NCBI RefSeq assembly: GCF_947242115.1
Contig: NC_074723.1
Span: forward strand, 13,765,501 to 13,829,500
Direction: 5' to 3'
Length of the DNA stretch: 64,000 nt
Origin: Biomphalaria glabrata
Taxonomy: Eukaryota > Mollusca > Gastropoda > Planorbidae
Shown: piece after piece, positions 27,701 through 36,100 of the stretch
How the letters are laid out: each line of letters opens with the position of its first letter
Position numbering within the stretch: position 1 is the stretch's first letter
Notes under the pieces: model-generated
The model's input: only the letters and a program-made list of their open reading frames with translations
Databases searched by the model: none
What the model was told of the DNA's origin: nothing
Made by a program: the position numbers and the translations under genes

Positions 27701-28431
27701 TATATTTAAACTATGACTTATTTTATATTTTTATATATATTTTTTTTAAAGTACTATGTGTAGGCCTACATAGGCAAACAAGTTAGCAAACTTTGGTCTA
27801 AGATAGTGACACAATGGATTAGACAGAGAAGTAAAAAAAAATATTAGCACTTATAACAAAACTTTTACAAAAACAGATTTCTAGAAAATAAACTATACAT
27901 ACAAATATTTGAAAAGACACTATCGATCTTCATGACTATAAATAATTCTAATTGCTATGACCAACATATATTTATAACTATTTCTTACAAGGTATTTAAT
28001 TTAAGCAATAGACTTATATACAAATAATTTATAATTAAAATTTTAATAACAAGCTACAAGACAGTCTAATATTTGACAACTGTAGTCACCTAAATAATAA
28101 GCCTATTTATACTGTACACTAACATGTGTAAATTTAATTTTTCTTTTCAAAAATTAAGTAAGAATTATGTTTATAAAGAAATATTGTTAACATGGCCATA
28201 CATTAAACTAATTAGCCTACAGATTAGGATTTAAAAATAAAACATTTTTATAAGTCTATAGCCTATAGCATATGTCATGATATGTCATGTAGGCTACATC
28301 TATAATCTATTTTATATAGAAGTAATATTTACCTGAATTGTTAAATCACAGTTCTCCCTTCCAACTGTTGTTACTTTGTGCAACAAAGGAAATAATGATC
28401 CATCAGCACCTTTTAGAAATGCTTTAACCAT
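324..28431 (-). CDS. FHAD1: FHAD1-like forkhead-associated coiled-coil protein, 5' ten exons (gene continues past window start)
   Basis: Coding exons read on the minus strand, with GT/AG borders and compatible phases: 28,333-28,431; 26,353-26,559; 8,848-9,157; 7,262-7,329; 6,466-6,582; 6,015-6,137; 5,262-5,432; 3,258-3,359; 930-1,007; 324-536. Together they give 496 codons. The start MVKAFLKGADGS matches the family N-terminus (vertebrate MKAYLKSAEG). Residues 15-95 form the FHA domain, with the GRENCDL and GTYVND motifs across exons 1-2. Exon 3 is a Pro-rich linker with an RPLSAGAARR motif like the vertebrate RRPMSAN. Exons 5-10 are charged coiled coil. The vertebrate protein is about 1,400 residues, so roughly the C-terminal two thirds lies outside the window. 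FHA domains normally bind phosphothreonine; here the NGT Asn is Gln (AQGT) and the usual Ser before the conserved His is not seen. FHAD1 is testis-enriched in vertebrates and its molecular role is unknown. Intron 2 is 17.2 kb of nested mobile elements. Confidence 0.92.
537..8000. other. FHAD1 3'-side introns (AT-rich, little recognisable)
   Basis: Between the small FHAD1 exons the sequence is very AT-rich with poly-A/poly-T runs and short AT microsatellites. Apart from a SINE-B fragment near 4,975-5,150 I recognise nothing. A short stretch around 3,820-3,850 (ATAACAATGAGAAC followed by GAAGAAGAA) resembles the 3' tail of the LINE fragment at 7,986-8,270, but it is too short to call alone. Confidence 0.6.
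4975..5150 (-). mobile_element. tRNA-derived SINE family B, partial copy
   Basis: Read on the minus strand, this carries a tRNA-like head (GTGGTAAATTGCTTGGC, then GGGTTTAAAT), a GTGAAGACAGGG block and TCCACCTATCTAATGGGTA. These correspond in order to the copies at 43,090, 55,831 and 61,420. The 3' portion present in those copies is not seen. It lies inside an FHAD1 intron. Confidence 0.6.
7986..8270 (+). mobile_element. LINE 3' end remnant (C-terminal zinc-knuckle segment and tail)
   Basis: An 84-residue reading frame contains CPCGVSPGNADHVLQSC followed by ILH, the C-x-C...H-x4-C arrangement found near the C-terminus of many Jockey/RTE-group non-LTR retrotransposon polyproteins. The following residues (EKENYRESCLIW) align loosely with the conserved EKLYG block of the same tail. 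After the stop, an A/G-rich stretch with GAACATGGAAGAAGAA resembles a LINE 3' terminus. No reverse transcriptase precedes it, so it is a 5'-truncated insertion in an FHAD1 intron. Confidence 0.6.
8310..8788 (+). mobile_element. LINE fragment, C-terminal reverse transcriptase segment
   Basis: Translation upstream and inside the open frame 8,423-8,788 gives KLEQM...NRAMRFITNEYSHL, TPLVRSLNLETLQHRRL, YKTLNHNLQI and KFLVSYARTNLY. These are the ordered landmarks of the region just after the RT domain in CR1/Jockey-superclade LINEs (typically KLEQVQRRAARFV, LQHRR, YKxLNG). It is 5'-truncated and in-frame stops lie upstream of 8,423, so it is a dead copy. It ends directly before FHAD1 exon 3. Confidence 0.75.
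9290..11039 (-). mobile_element. Gypsy (Ty3) LTR retrotransposon fossil with gag, protease and start of RT
   Basis: On the minus strand the parts run LTR, primer-binding site, gag, pol. A 5' LTR portion lies at about 10,814-11,039, ending in TTACA. It is followed at 10,801-10,813 by TGGTGTCAGATGG, a tRNA-Leu-type primer-binding site. Gag begins MDRLHPPQPLELNGN and is of the kind annotated as K02A2.6-like. Two CCHC knuckles follow (CSYCGKEHRPRQC, CHKCHKKGHFSSVC), then a retropepsin motif DTAAQVNILP, then the first RT block (GGLRICLDPRDLNKA). The copy is broken. Its age is uncertain because only one LTR is visible. It abuts the opposite-strand LTR element at 11,040 in FHAD1 intron 2. Confidence 0.85.
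11256..11856 (+). repeat. 5' LTR of the LARD-like element
   Basis: 601 bp, TGTCA...TGACA ends. It is nearly identical to 15,392-15,992. Confidence 0.82.
12133..12292 (+). repeat. 48-bp tandem repeat, about 3.3 copies
   Basis: Units starting GAAGACAGCTGATAC recur at 12,133, 12,181, 12,229 and 12,277. The array lies inside the LARD-like element. Open frames across it are a consequence of the 3n period. Confidence 0.9.
13960..14620 (+). repeat. Tandem repeat of about 92 bp, seven diverged copies
   Basis: The core TTGGAGCATTATTGATGGCT recurs near 14,013, 14,108, 14,205, 14,301, 14,391, 14,485 and 14,561, each followed by GAAGTAATATAT or a variant. It is internal to the LARD-like element. Confidence 0.88.
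15392..15992 (+). repeat. 3' LTR of the LARD-like element
   Basis: 601 bp, preceded directly by the polypurine tract ending GGGCGTAA. It carries an AATAAA-type signal in TTGTAAATAAAATC near the middle-right. Confidence 0.82.
15993..16429. other. FHAD1 intron 2 filler with a strong hairpin
   Basis: No coding similarity seen. At 16,286-16,313 a perfect 9-bp inverted repeat (TAACCCTAT / ATAGGGTTA) flanks a 10-nt loop. The sequence beginning TGTTGTAACCC could be an LTR start, but no partner copy is present in this window. Confidence 0.5.
16774..17730 (+). mobile_element. Non-autonomous Helitron, itself carrying a hAT insertion
   Basis: The 5' end is TCTATATATATAATTCTC. The 3' end is an 8-bp GC-rich hairpin (GCGGTGTA-TGC-TATGCCGC, two G-U pairs) followed by CGATTGACTAG. 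The flanks are A at the left and T at the right, as for Helitron insertion into AT. Excision restores a LINE reading frame exactly, confirming both ends. Without the hAT insert and its duplicated 8 bp it is about 300 bp. Its interior includes a SINE-C-like segment (CGCGCTGGACTGTC...AAACCCTGCCCGCTCCC). Confidence 0.8.
17044..17693. mobile_element. hAT-type non-autonomous DNA transposon
   Basis: 650 bp. Imperfect terminal inverted repeats are CAGAGCCTGACTTAAGCA at the left and, on the other strand at the right, CAGGGCCGGTCTTAGGCC. The flanking 8-mers CTAAATAG and CAAAATAG match at 7 of 8 positions, the target-duplication length of hAT elements. It has no transposase frame and sits inside the Helitron. 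Confidence 0.75.
18060..18318 (+). repeat. 5' long terminal repeat of the minisatellite element
   Basis: TGTTAG...CGTAACA. It shares long stretches (GAGTCCAGGATGACATAGA, GTACGGTGATGTACAAGAAA, GTAGCCAATTGTGTTGTATT) with 23,514-23,768. Confidence 0.7.
18632..23213 (+). repeat. 33-bp minisatellite, about 135 copies, coding an 11-residue repeat
   Basis: The consensus on the plus strand is GGTACCATGCTGAGCAAGG followed by CAGATGAAACAATC, with a GGTACC palindrome in almost every unit. In the plus frame each unit reads LSKADETIGTM or variants (LKKTDEMFGTI, LNKTDETFGTM). Because 33 is divisible by 3, long open frames run on both strands (plus 18,942-23,219, 1,425 codons; minus 18,863-23,194, 1,443 codons). 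Units at the left are mixed (ACTAAAAAAGACAG versus GCTGAGCAAGGCAG types). A block from about 22,260 to 22,860 is close to uniform. There are no spacers, so it is not CRISPR-like. Confidence 0.95.
18700..18759 (+). repeat. (ATT)n microsatellite interrupting the minisatellite
   Basis: A run of about 12 ATT units at 18,722-18,758 is preceded by GGATAATAAAG. It resembles the A/T-rich tail of a short retroposon inserted between early 33-bp units. Confidence 0.85.
23514..23768 (+). repeat. 3' long terminal repeat of the minisatellite element
   Basis: Matches 18,060-18,318 with scattered substitutions and small length differences. The match ends at CGTAACA, after which the sequences diverge. Confidence 0.7.
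24651..24912. mobile_element. MITE-like element, longer copy
   Basis: The left end CAACTCTTTCTATCCGTAAT and right end GGTATCGTCAATTAGGAGAG...AGTTAA match both ends of an 80-bp copy at 49,716-49,795. The termini are inverted relative to each other (AACTCTTTCT). Confidence 0.55.
25610..25810 (-). mobile_element. tRNA-derived SINE family B
   Basis: On the minus strand: GGTGGCTGAGTGTTAAGTGC head, TGGTGAAAACTGGAGCTTTG, CCTGACATTAGTTGTGGAAA, and ATGTCATCTGCCCTAG. It is collinear with the plus-strand copies at 43,090, 55,831 and 61,420. Confidence 0.75.
27225..27415 (+). mobile_element. LINE C-terminal tail fragment
   Basis: Translation reads KRGCPKKNWLDNVKEWTG then LSLDTLLRTAAER and KWRDLVM, the conserved tail (GRPRKNWLDNVKEWTGL...AADRxxWR) of RTE/CR1-type endonuclease-reverse transcriptases. 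It is a short, 5'-truncated remnant in FHAD1 intron 1. Confidence 0.72.
27433..27619 (-). mobile_element. Short non-autonomous Helitron (187 bp)
   Basis: On the minus strand it begins TCTATATATATAAATCTTTT and ends GGGGCATATGCTACTCTGCG then GGTCAACTTG with T following. Both ends match the Helitron at 16,774-17,730 (GCGGTGTATGCTATGCCGCC, GATTGACTAG). The interior differs and includes a C10 run. Confidence 0.62.
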
Positions 28432-29775
28432 ATTTATATAATATTAAGCAGTCAATTTATCTAGTTTAAACAAATACACTTTTGCATTTACTTTTGCTGT
28501 GACTGTGACAGTCACAGTCTAATCTAGAGTTTTTGTATTATTGTAGGTGTACTGCAGACTGTAGATATACTAGATCATATAGATAATAGATCTAATCATA
28601 ATCATTTAGACTCTAAAAGTAAATTCAAGTAATTTTCAGCATTTTCGAAAAACTTTACACATGAAAGTGTGCGGAAAGTGTCTAGTCTAGATCTATAAGT
28701 ATAATATATAAGATAGATATCTAGATCTATCATCTAGATGCTAGACTAGTATTAATTATTATTAATCTAGATCTTTTATATTGACTATATTAATATAAAT
28801 TATAATTATTTTTTATATTATATTTTATTATTTATAATAATTGTATTTTTAATTTTATTTGTATCTAGTTTGAAGTTTCAGATCATTAAAATACTTCATT
28901 CTTCATATGTTAATCTTATTAATGATCAAAGAGCTAAATCTTTTATGGTTATTGTTTCTTTTTTATACAGTCTATGAATACAGCACAATATCTAGGCCTA
29001 TCACTAGTACCACCTAACAAAACACAGACGCCATACTATATTTCAAAATGAGATTTATTTAGGCAACGCTTCCTCCATTGTTAGCCATAACAACCAAACA
29101 GCTATAATCTCTAACCTAGAGACAATGTATTTTTTATTTTTTTAAAACATAAAAAAAACAATGATCATTTTCATTTTGCAGTTTTACAAAATACTTTTAT
29201 ATCTAGATCTTTAGATCTAATGGTATTTTTAAACATCGGTCTTATAGATCTAATAATAATAATAATAATAATAAGATCTAAATCTAGATCTTTATAATCT
29301 CTATATTTTTTAGTTATTATTTCACTGGCATATATAGATCTACAAATGCTATGCATTTTAATATCATTTTACTTGATTTCGCTGAAAAAAACTGGCTTCG
29401 GGGATCGTCATTATTGTCTCTTTCAATTAAAGAGTTTCACAGCGCGTAAATCGAAGAAAAATGAAAACAAAATGAATCTATTCTAAGACAAGATAAACAA
29501 TATGGAGCCTAGATTTTAAGCCTAGATCTAGTATCATCTAGGACTCTAGGTGCAGGTGCTTGGCTATCTTTATCATTTAACCCATAACGAGATTTAGGTT
29601 AGATCTGGTGGTATTACCGTGTCTAATAAGTTAAAGGCAGAAAACTAAAGACAAGTAAACTATTCTATTGTTATTGTAAACTCCTGCCCTGGCCTGGTCC
29701 TGTGTGTAAATACTAAAAAATTAAAAAAATAGTTATAGATCTAGATCTATAATTCTATTCTAGACGTCTAGTAGT
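28432..29775. promoter_or_regulatory. FHAD1 upstream region with AGATCT-rich tracts
   Basis: This presumably contains the FHAD1 promoter, since the first ATG is at 28,431. AGATCT/TCTAGA words recur at 28,560-28,760, 29,200-29,340 and 29,510-29,545. No TATA box or defined motif can be assigned with confidence. An (ATA)n run lies near 29,252-29,272. Confidence 0.35.
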
Positions 29776-30973
29776 TTATTGAATTCGGACATCACATGAA
29801 TTCGGACATTCGCTGTTTTTTTGTGGTCATTAAATAATTATTTTAATATTTATTATAAAACTAGCGCGCTGTATAATAATGTGCTTGTCCATTTTCCAAT
29901 GATTCTGACCCAATTTCCTTCCATTTAGCTGTCTTTTTATGTAAGAAAAACAAATTTCAAATTTGTTAGTCAGGTCAGGTTGTTGTTTTTTCCTTTCCTA
30001 TGTTACCCGGATGACTTTACCTCTTCCTAGGGTTAAGACTATATTTTTTGATAGGCTAAGTCTATACTAATGAGCCCGGCAATATTTATTATGTTTTTGG
30101 AGTTAATTCATTTGATTCATAAGCCAAGTTTTCTAATTCCATAAAAAAAAAAAATTAATACGGTGTCAGAATTAAATTACGATTTTCTTACCAAAATTTA
30201 TTTCGGACAGCCAGTTTTTACATCAATAAAAATGATCTTATATTATATTTGTTCGCTTGTTGTTGTTTTTTTTAATAAAGAATAATAAAGAATAAATGGG
30301 CAAATGTTTGGAGTGAGCTTGGTAGATTGAATGAAGTTAAATGCTTAGATCTAGACCTACTATACTACAAAAGATCATCTGTATTAGAAATTTATTAAAT
30401 TAATAAACAAAAAAAAAACACATACATTCAACACACATCTAATCATGCAAACCCCAAACATTCAACACACATAAAATAAACAAACATAAAATAAGTCTAA
30501 AAGTCGGTGCAGAAATCACTATCCCAGTGGCCTAATTTTGGTACAATAAGTGTGTTCATATTTTTATTTTTTGTGTTCGTATTTATGCATAGTTTGAATA
30601 CATCGTAATGATTTCATGTGAGGGGCTATGCCTGGGGATCTTAAAATTTAAATAATGTTAATATAGAATTAAAATCTGAGTTTATTGATTCCTAAATATA
30701 GAGACTGTCCGAAATAAATTATATGGGGTCCGGAATCAAATAATGTGGGTCAAATGTGTCAGAATTAAATGAAAACACACTGCCTCTTTGACCTTAAATA
30801 TAATAACAAATATAGGTTAGGGGAACAAATATAAGTAGTCATCCTTATTCTACTTTAACTAAAAAAGATTTTGATACATCATTTTCTTTTCTATGTCGAA
30901 CCATTGTAAAATAATGCGCTGTCAAAGTCAAACTTTAAAATTTGGGCCTATAGGTGTCCGAATAGCATAAACT
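29776..30973. mobile_element. DNA transposon candidate with iterated TTCGGACA inverted repeats
   Basis: The left end AGTTTATTGAATTCGGACAT and the right end, read on the other strand, AGTTTATGCTATTCGGACAC are similar. The inverted similarity continues inward (CATTTTCCAATGATTC against TATTTTACAATGGTTC). A second, inner inverted pair (AATTTATTTCGGACAG) lies at about 30,194-30,213 and 30,702-30,721. No transposase frame and no clear target duplication are seen. Confidence 0.5.
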
Positions 30974-31399
30974 ACTCTATTTATAGTGTACAAAAAATTC
31001 TAGATCTAGAAATCTAGATTCTAATTGTGTAAAGTAGAGACATAGTGTCACAGAGTAAATGAAATGACTTAAGACTTAAATTTTAAATGAGTAGTCCATC
31101 TAATTACAGTAAATGTAGTTCTATTCGTGTACACAAATAACAAACTAGTGTTTAAGAGGGAAGACATATTAGGAACTCCATTCATTTATTAGACTATTAG
31201 TAAACACTGTAAGTGGTGTTGCACTGACGCGCTAGTGTGCAAATGTACATACATATAATACCAATATGTTACATTGTATCTCTCTTCTTTAATTCAGAAA
31301 ATCTGTCTATCAGAATAACTAACAAACTAGATTAGTCAATTAAAAAGTCAAATCAGTTCATCACAAATCAAGTCTCATGGGTTTGTTAACTATTCTGCC

Positions 31400-32530
31400 T
31401 GAGCCTGTTACCTAAGGTTCATGTGGTCTAGAGGTTTTAGAAGAAGCAGTGTGTAGTGGCGGCTCAAAATCTAGTGCAGTATGTAATCTTGGATTCTCTA
31501 GATCTAGTGGTTCTGGTTGTTCTGAGATGTCATCTGGAAAGTCATAATTATTGTCAAATCTGTTTGCTTTCTCAGAAGACTTTCTAATGTGTTTTCTGTT
31601 TCTTCTGTAGACCTTATTTCCACTTTTGACATTATATAATCTAGGCTTAGAATGTTTCAAAACTACCGTTCTTGGTTTCCACTTAGAATTAAGTTGCATT
31701 CTGACTGCCGTTCCGTCTTGTAGTGGATTATGACTCCTTTCCTCTTATCATAATAATGTTTCTGAGACTGTTTCTCTGAGTCAAAGTGTTTCTTCAGCAC
31801 CTTGAGATCTGGTGTCTTGGTAGGTATTAGCTGTGCTGACACATTTTGATTCTGATGTTCAGCACACCTGCTACAATCCCTGACTGTCACTTCAATGTCT
31901 GCATTCATGCCTGGCCAATACATGACTTCTCTGGCTCTCTGCTTACACTTGACTATTCCTAAGTGAGACTTGTGAATCAGATTTAACATTTATGTATTTA
32001 CGTAAGCTTGGTGGCATGACTATTCTCAGACCTTTGTATATAACTGGTCTCTTGAATCCCAATATGGCCTGACTTCTATTGGAGTCTCGCTTCTTGTGTC
32101 TGGCCAACCAGTCATAATTACTTCCAGAAGCATTGAAAGTTCCTTGCTTGTACAGTCTTGAATTTCACTGTATTTCGAATCACTTACAGAGATCATATGC
32201 ACTGAATCACATGTCTGTGTATCCGTATTTGGTAGATGTGCACGAGAAAGTGTATCGGAGATAAACATTTCCTTGCCTTTTCTGTAACAGACTTTCAGAT
32301 CATACCACTGTAGTCTTATTAGCATCTTCTGTATTCTCATTGGTGCTGACAATAGCGGTTTCTTGAAGATTTGCTCAAGAGGTTTGTGATCATTATAAAC
32401 TGTTACTTCTTTACCAAATATGTAGCAGTGAAATTTGCTTGTACTATACACAATTGAAAGCATTTCCTTCTCAATTTGAGCATATCTTGTTTCTGCATCC
32501 GTCAGAGCTCTTGATGCGTTGTAAAAAGAC
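31400..32530 (-). mobile_element. Gypsy (Ty3) retrotransposon fossil, RNase H to integrase region
   Basis: Minus-strand parts in order: RNase H-type sequence (VYNDHKPLEQIFKKPLLSAP, LQWYDLKVCYRKGKEM, DTLSRAHLP), an integrase HHCC zinc-binding segment (HKSHLGIVKCKQRAREVMYW, CSRCAEHQNQN), and a post-integrase C-terminal tail. These are standard landmarks of K02A2.6-like Ty3/Gypsy pol. It is broken and no LTR was recognised. It lies between FHAD1 and TRAIP and is treated as separate from the 9.3-11.0 kb element. Confidence 0.82.
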
Positions 32531-33180
32531 TAAACTAAAAAGGGCACTTTAAGTTTTAACTAACTTTAAACTTACTAAGTAAGGCTAACTAAGATTGCTT
32601 AAGGAAAGGAGCAATTCAGCCTCAAGAAACTCTGTAACACATTACCACTTGTTATTTGGACTTGTAAGGCCATACTATCTAGATTTATTTACTATGATTT
32701 ACATCATTTTGTATCTAATCTATTGAAGGCTATTACTATTGTAGTGTCTAAAATGTAAAAAAATGAAGAATGCACAGTTCCAAAAACCAACATAGTTTAC
32801 ATAGTAGCTCATCAGAAAACATAATAAAATGTACCAGTACAGATAATAATTTAGAACACTGTTTCTGCTTTTGGCTAAAAGTTAAAAGACTAATATAATG
32901 ATATATAGGTTCATTACTATATTTATAGTAATAACACATACATTGTAAAATTAAAAACTAGAGTTTGTTATTTGTAAAAGCTTTTTTTAAAAAAAAGTAT
33001 TTCTTTTGATTCTTTAACCCATTCTAGATCCCTCTCAGTCTCTAGAGCAGAATTCATTTAAATTACATTTCATTTTTGCAAAGCAGTTCTAAAGTTAGTT
33101 TATCTTCTTTTCTGTTTAATAAGTCTATTGTGTATTTAAATCCTATTGACACAAACATTTAAACATTTGTTGCAGGTAGG
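32531..33180. promoter_or_regulatory. TRAIP upstream spacer
   Basis: AT-rich sequence before the TRAIP ATG. ...GTTGCAGGTAGG directly precedes the ATG and could be the end of a 5' UTR intron. No core promoter motif is clear. Confidence 0.3.
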
Positions 33181-36100
33181 ATGAGGGCTCAGTGCTGTAT
33201 TTGCTCAGATCTGTTTGAAAATTCACCAAGTGTGAACATTGCTGCAGCACCATGTGGTCACACGTTCCACGAGGCTTGCTTAATGCGTTGGATGGAAAAT
33301 TCCTCCACCTGTCCCAGTTGCCGAACACCTGTTAAGAGAAATCTAGTAACTAATTTTTTTACTAAGAAGTTAAAACATTAAAATGTTTTGAGTCCAACAA
33401 ACTAAATGATCATCAAAGAAATAAATATTTATTTCAGCTGGTTCTCTTTAATTTGGTTAAATTTGAAAAAAATTTGTCATTGATCAGCTTCATTCCATTT
33501 TCTAATATGGTTTAGTTGGAACACAGACCAAGCTTTTTTTTTTTTTTTTTTCAGATAATTAAACGTTTATTCTTTGACTCTGCTGATGACCATACACAAG
33601 ATGATGACACAGACAGACTATTAAACCAACTTGGCAACCTTAAAGTGAGCTTAAGTTTGATTTAAAAAGTGCATTATCTTTAGAACTGATTTTTTAAAGA
33701 CTGAAGTTATTATTTTTTTATCTATATCATTTTTTTTAATAACAAAACACAATTTTCCTTCATAAATGTGCATTTTTTCTAGGCTCAACTGAGTGAAAAA
33801 GAAAAAAAAGAGTCAGAGCTGAAAGAGTCTAGAGATTTGTATAGGCATCAACTGTCAGCTTCAGAGTCTCTGTGTGCTGAACTAACAACAAAATTGAACC
33901 AAAAGCATGATCAGATTGATATGCTTCAGAAGACTCTTGCTTATACACAGAAAGAAAATGCAGCTTATTTGGAAGAAATGAAAGAGTTTCACAAGACAAG
34001 GAAAAAACTTTTGGATCTAGAAACTATTGACTCAATGTTAAAAGGTAATATATATTTATTTACATGTTTTATTTATATATATTTAATGAACACAAAAAAT
34101 ATGCCTATTTTTTTCTCCCCATTTACCCTTTAAAATAGCTGTATACAGCTGTAGACCTTAATTTTTTGTAAAGGCTAGACCTTAGATAACTGTTTCAATT
34201 TGAGACATAATGATGTAAGTGAGCAGTAAAGAAACAATTAATATTTCTCTAAGGATTATTATGAATATTAAGTTGCCTTTTTCTTTTCTTCCTAAATAGA
34301 CATCATTCTCTCATCAAGACGGTTCAGGGAAAGTTGTCAAATTTAAACTATCTGAGTCACTGTACCTCATTGAGCTTGAGACAATCATTTTGTTTTACAT
34401 CCATTTAAAAGGGCTCTGCATCCTGGATGATTTATGTCACATTCAGCAAGAAATCACCTTATTATTGTTTCCCATTTGATTGTGATAAAGGTTTTAAAAA
34501 AAGACACTGGATCGTAATTTGAGAATGTTTACACAATGTGAACAGGAACAAATATTTGTTTTGCACCAATTCAGTGTAAATCAAAATCTATCATTTTCCT
34601 AAAAACTGAGTATAATCTCAATAGAATTACAATTAACAACCTTACGTCTGACTCACCTTACATTTTTTGGAGTTACTTTAATATTTTTTAGCCATTTTTT
34701 TCAGATTTTGGCCATTTCTTTTCATGTCTTGCATTTGTCATTGTGTGTGATAAGTTTGACTCCAGTGTTTAAGTGTGACTGCAATAAACTATGTCTGATA
34801 TGTTAGCTACTGTATATTTCTACAGGCTGTGATCCAGAGATCAGAGATATTGTAAGACAGTACAATGATGGTGGAGAGTCTTCTGTTAAAACTTTAGCTA
34901 GTATGTTAACAGTATTAAGACAAGAATATAATAAGGTGAATCTCTCATTACTCTTTTTTAAGAAAGCTCAGCATCTTTATGCTGTAGTTCTTGGGTTATC
35001 CATTTTTTTAAAGCAATTTTACTGTGCTAGCTTTTTTTTTTTTTTTACTTTTACTGGTTTTCCTGTTCGGGGACTTAGGCTGGTTGGAAACAAAGTTTTA
35101 TGCCAAATTAGCATCCACACACATAATTATTATTTTTTTATTTTATTGAAAACTATTAATAAACAAAATAACAAATGGAGTTGGTTTTTACACCAACCCA
35201 ACTTGTTCAAAGCGCCTGTAGGACTACAGGTGTCAGGTTTGAAGTCGAGACCATCATAGTGACAGTCTGATGTGCATTCCACATGGCCAGGCAGCCATTG
35301 TTAAACACATCAAAAGCAGGTTTTAGTATTTAAATCTTTTTGGAAAATGGTGTTTTGGGGAATTTTTTTTAATACAAGAGTTTGTAGTTAGAAAACTAAA
35401 AGTAGCCTTTGCGCCTATATTCATCTAGACATAGATGAAATGTTTGATTTTGAATACTGCTTGAGATCTAATGCTGACAGGCTGTTCAAAACCAATAGTA
35501 ACTTTTCCCCTTTTAAGGACAGCTAAAATTAAACTACTACAAAATTATTTTCAATTACAATGCATTATATTTATAAATATGATACTTAACTTTCTTTAGC
35601 TTTTGGGATTTTGAAGAGCTGTGGGAACCACAATTTCTAGTTTAATATATATTTCAAGCTGTTTTTTTTTACTTTGGTTGAATCAATGTTGGTTGTAATA
35701 ATAAATTCCAGGTTCAGTGTCCTCATATAACTTGACTTGAAATTAAATATAGCTATGAAATTTGTCCTTCATAACGCTAACGGACTGTACTCTTAGAAGT
35801 TCCTTATAAGTAATAGGCTTAAGGTCAATTTGCCTTGAGGGTTTGTTTGTGAATGTGATACAGACAAATAAAATGTATAGTGCTGTAAAGCGAAAAAGAA
35901 AAAAAAAACTGAAATAAAGCAGTTTTTAAGTACACAGTCTATAATGTAATTGTTAAATAAAAGCAAGATATCAGAGTCGTAAAATAAAGGTCTAACTAGT
36001 TCAATTTAGGAGGTTTTACTTTTATTTGAATAGTTTTCATTTTATCTTTAAAACAATACAACTGCATATCCTTATATAGATTTATATTGGTTTGAATGTG

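Larger units (their letters stand above)
26560..28332. other. FHAD1 intron 1
   Basis: AT-rich. It contains a LINE tail fragment (27,225-27,415) and a small Helitron (27,433-27,619). The rest is unremarkable. Confidence 0.5.
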
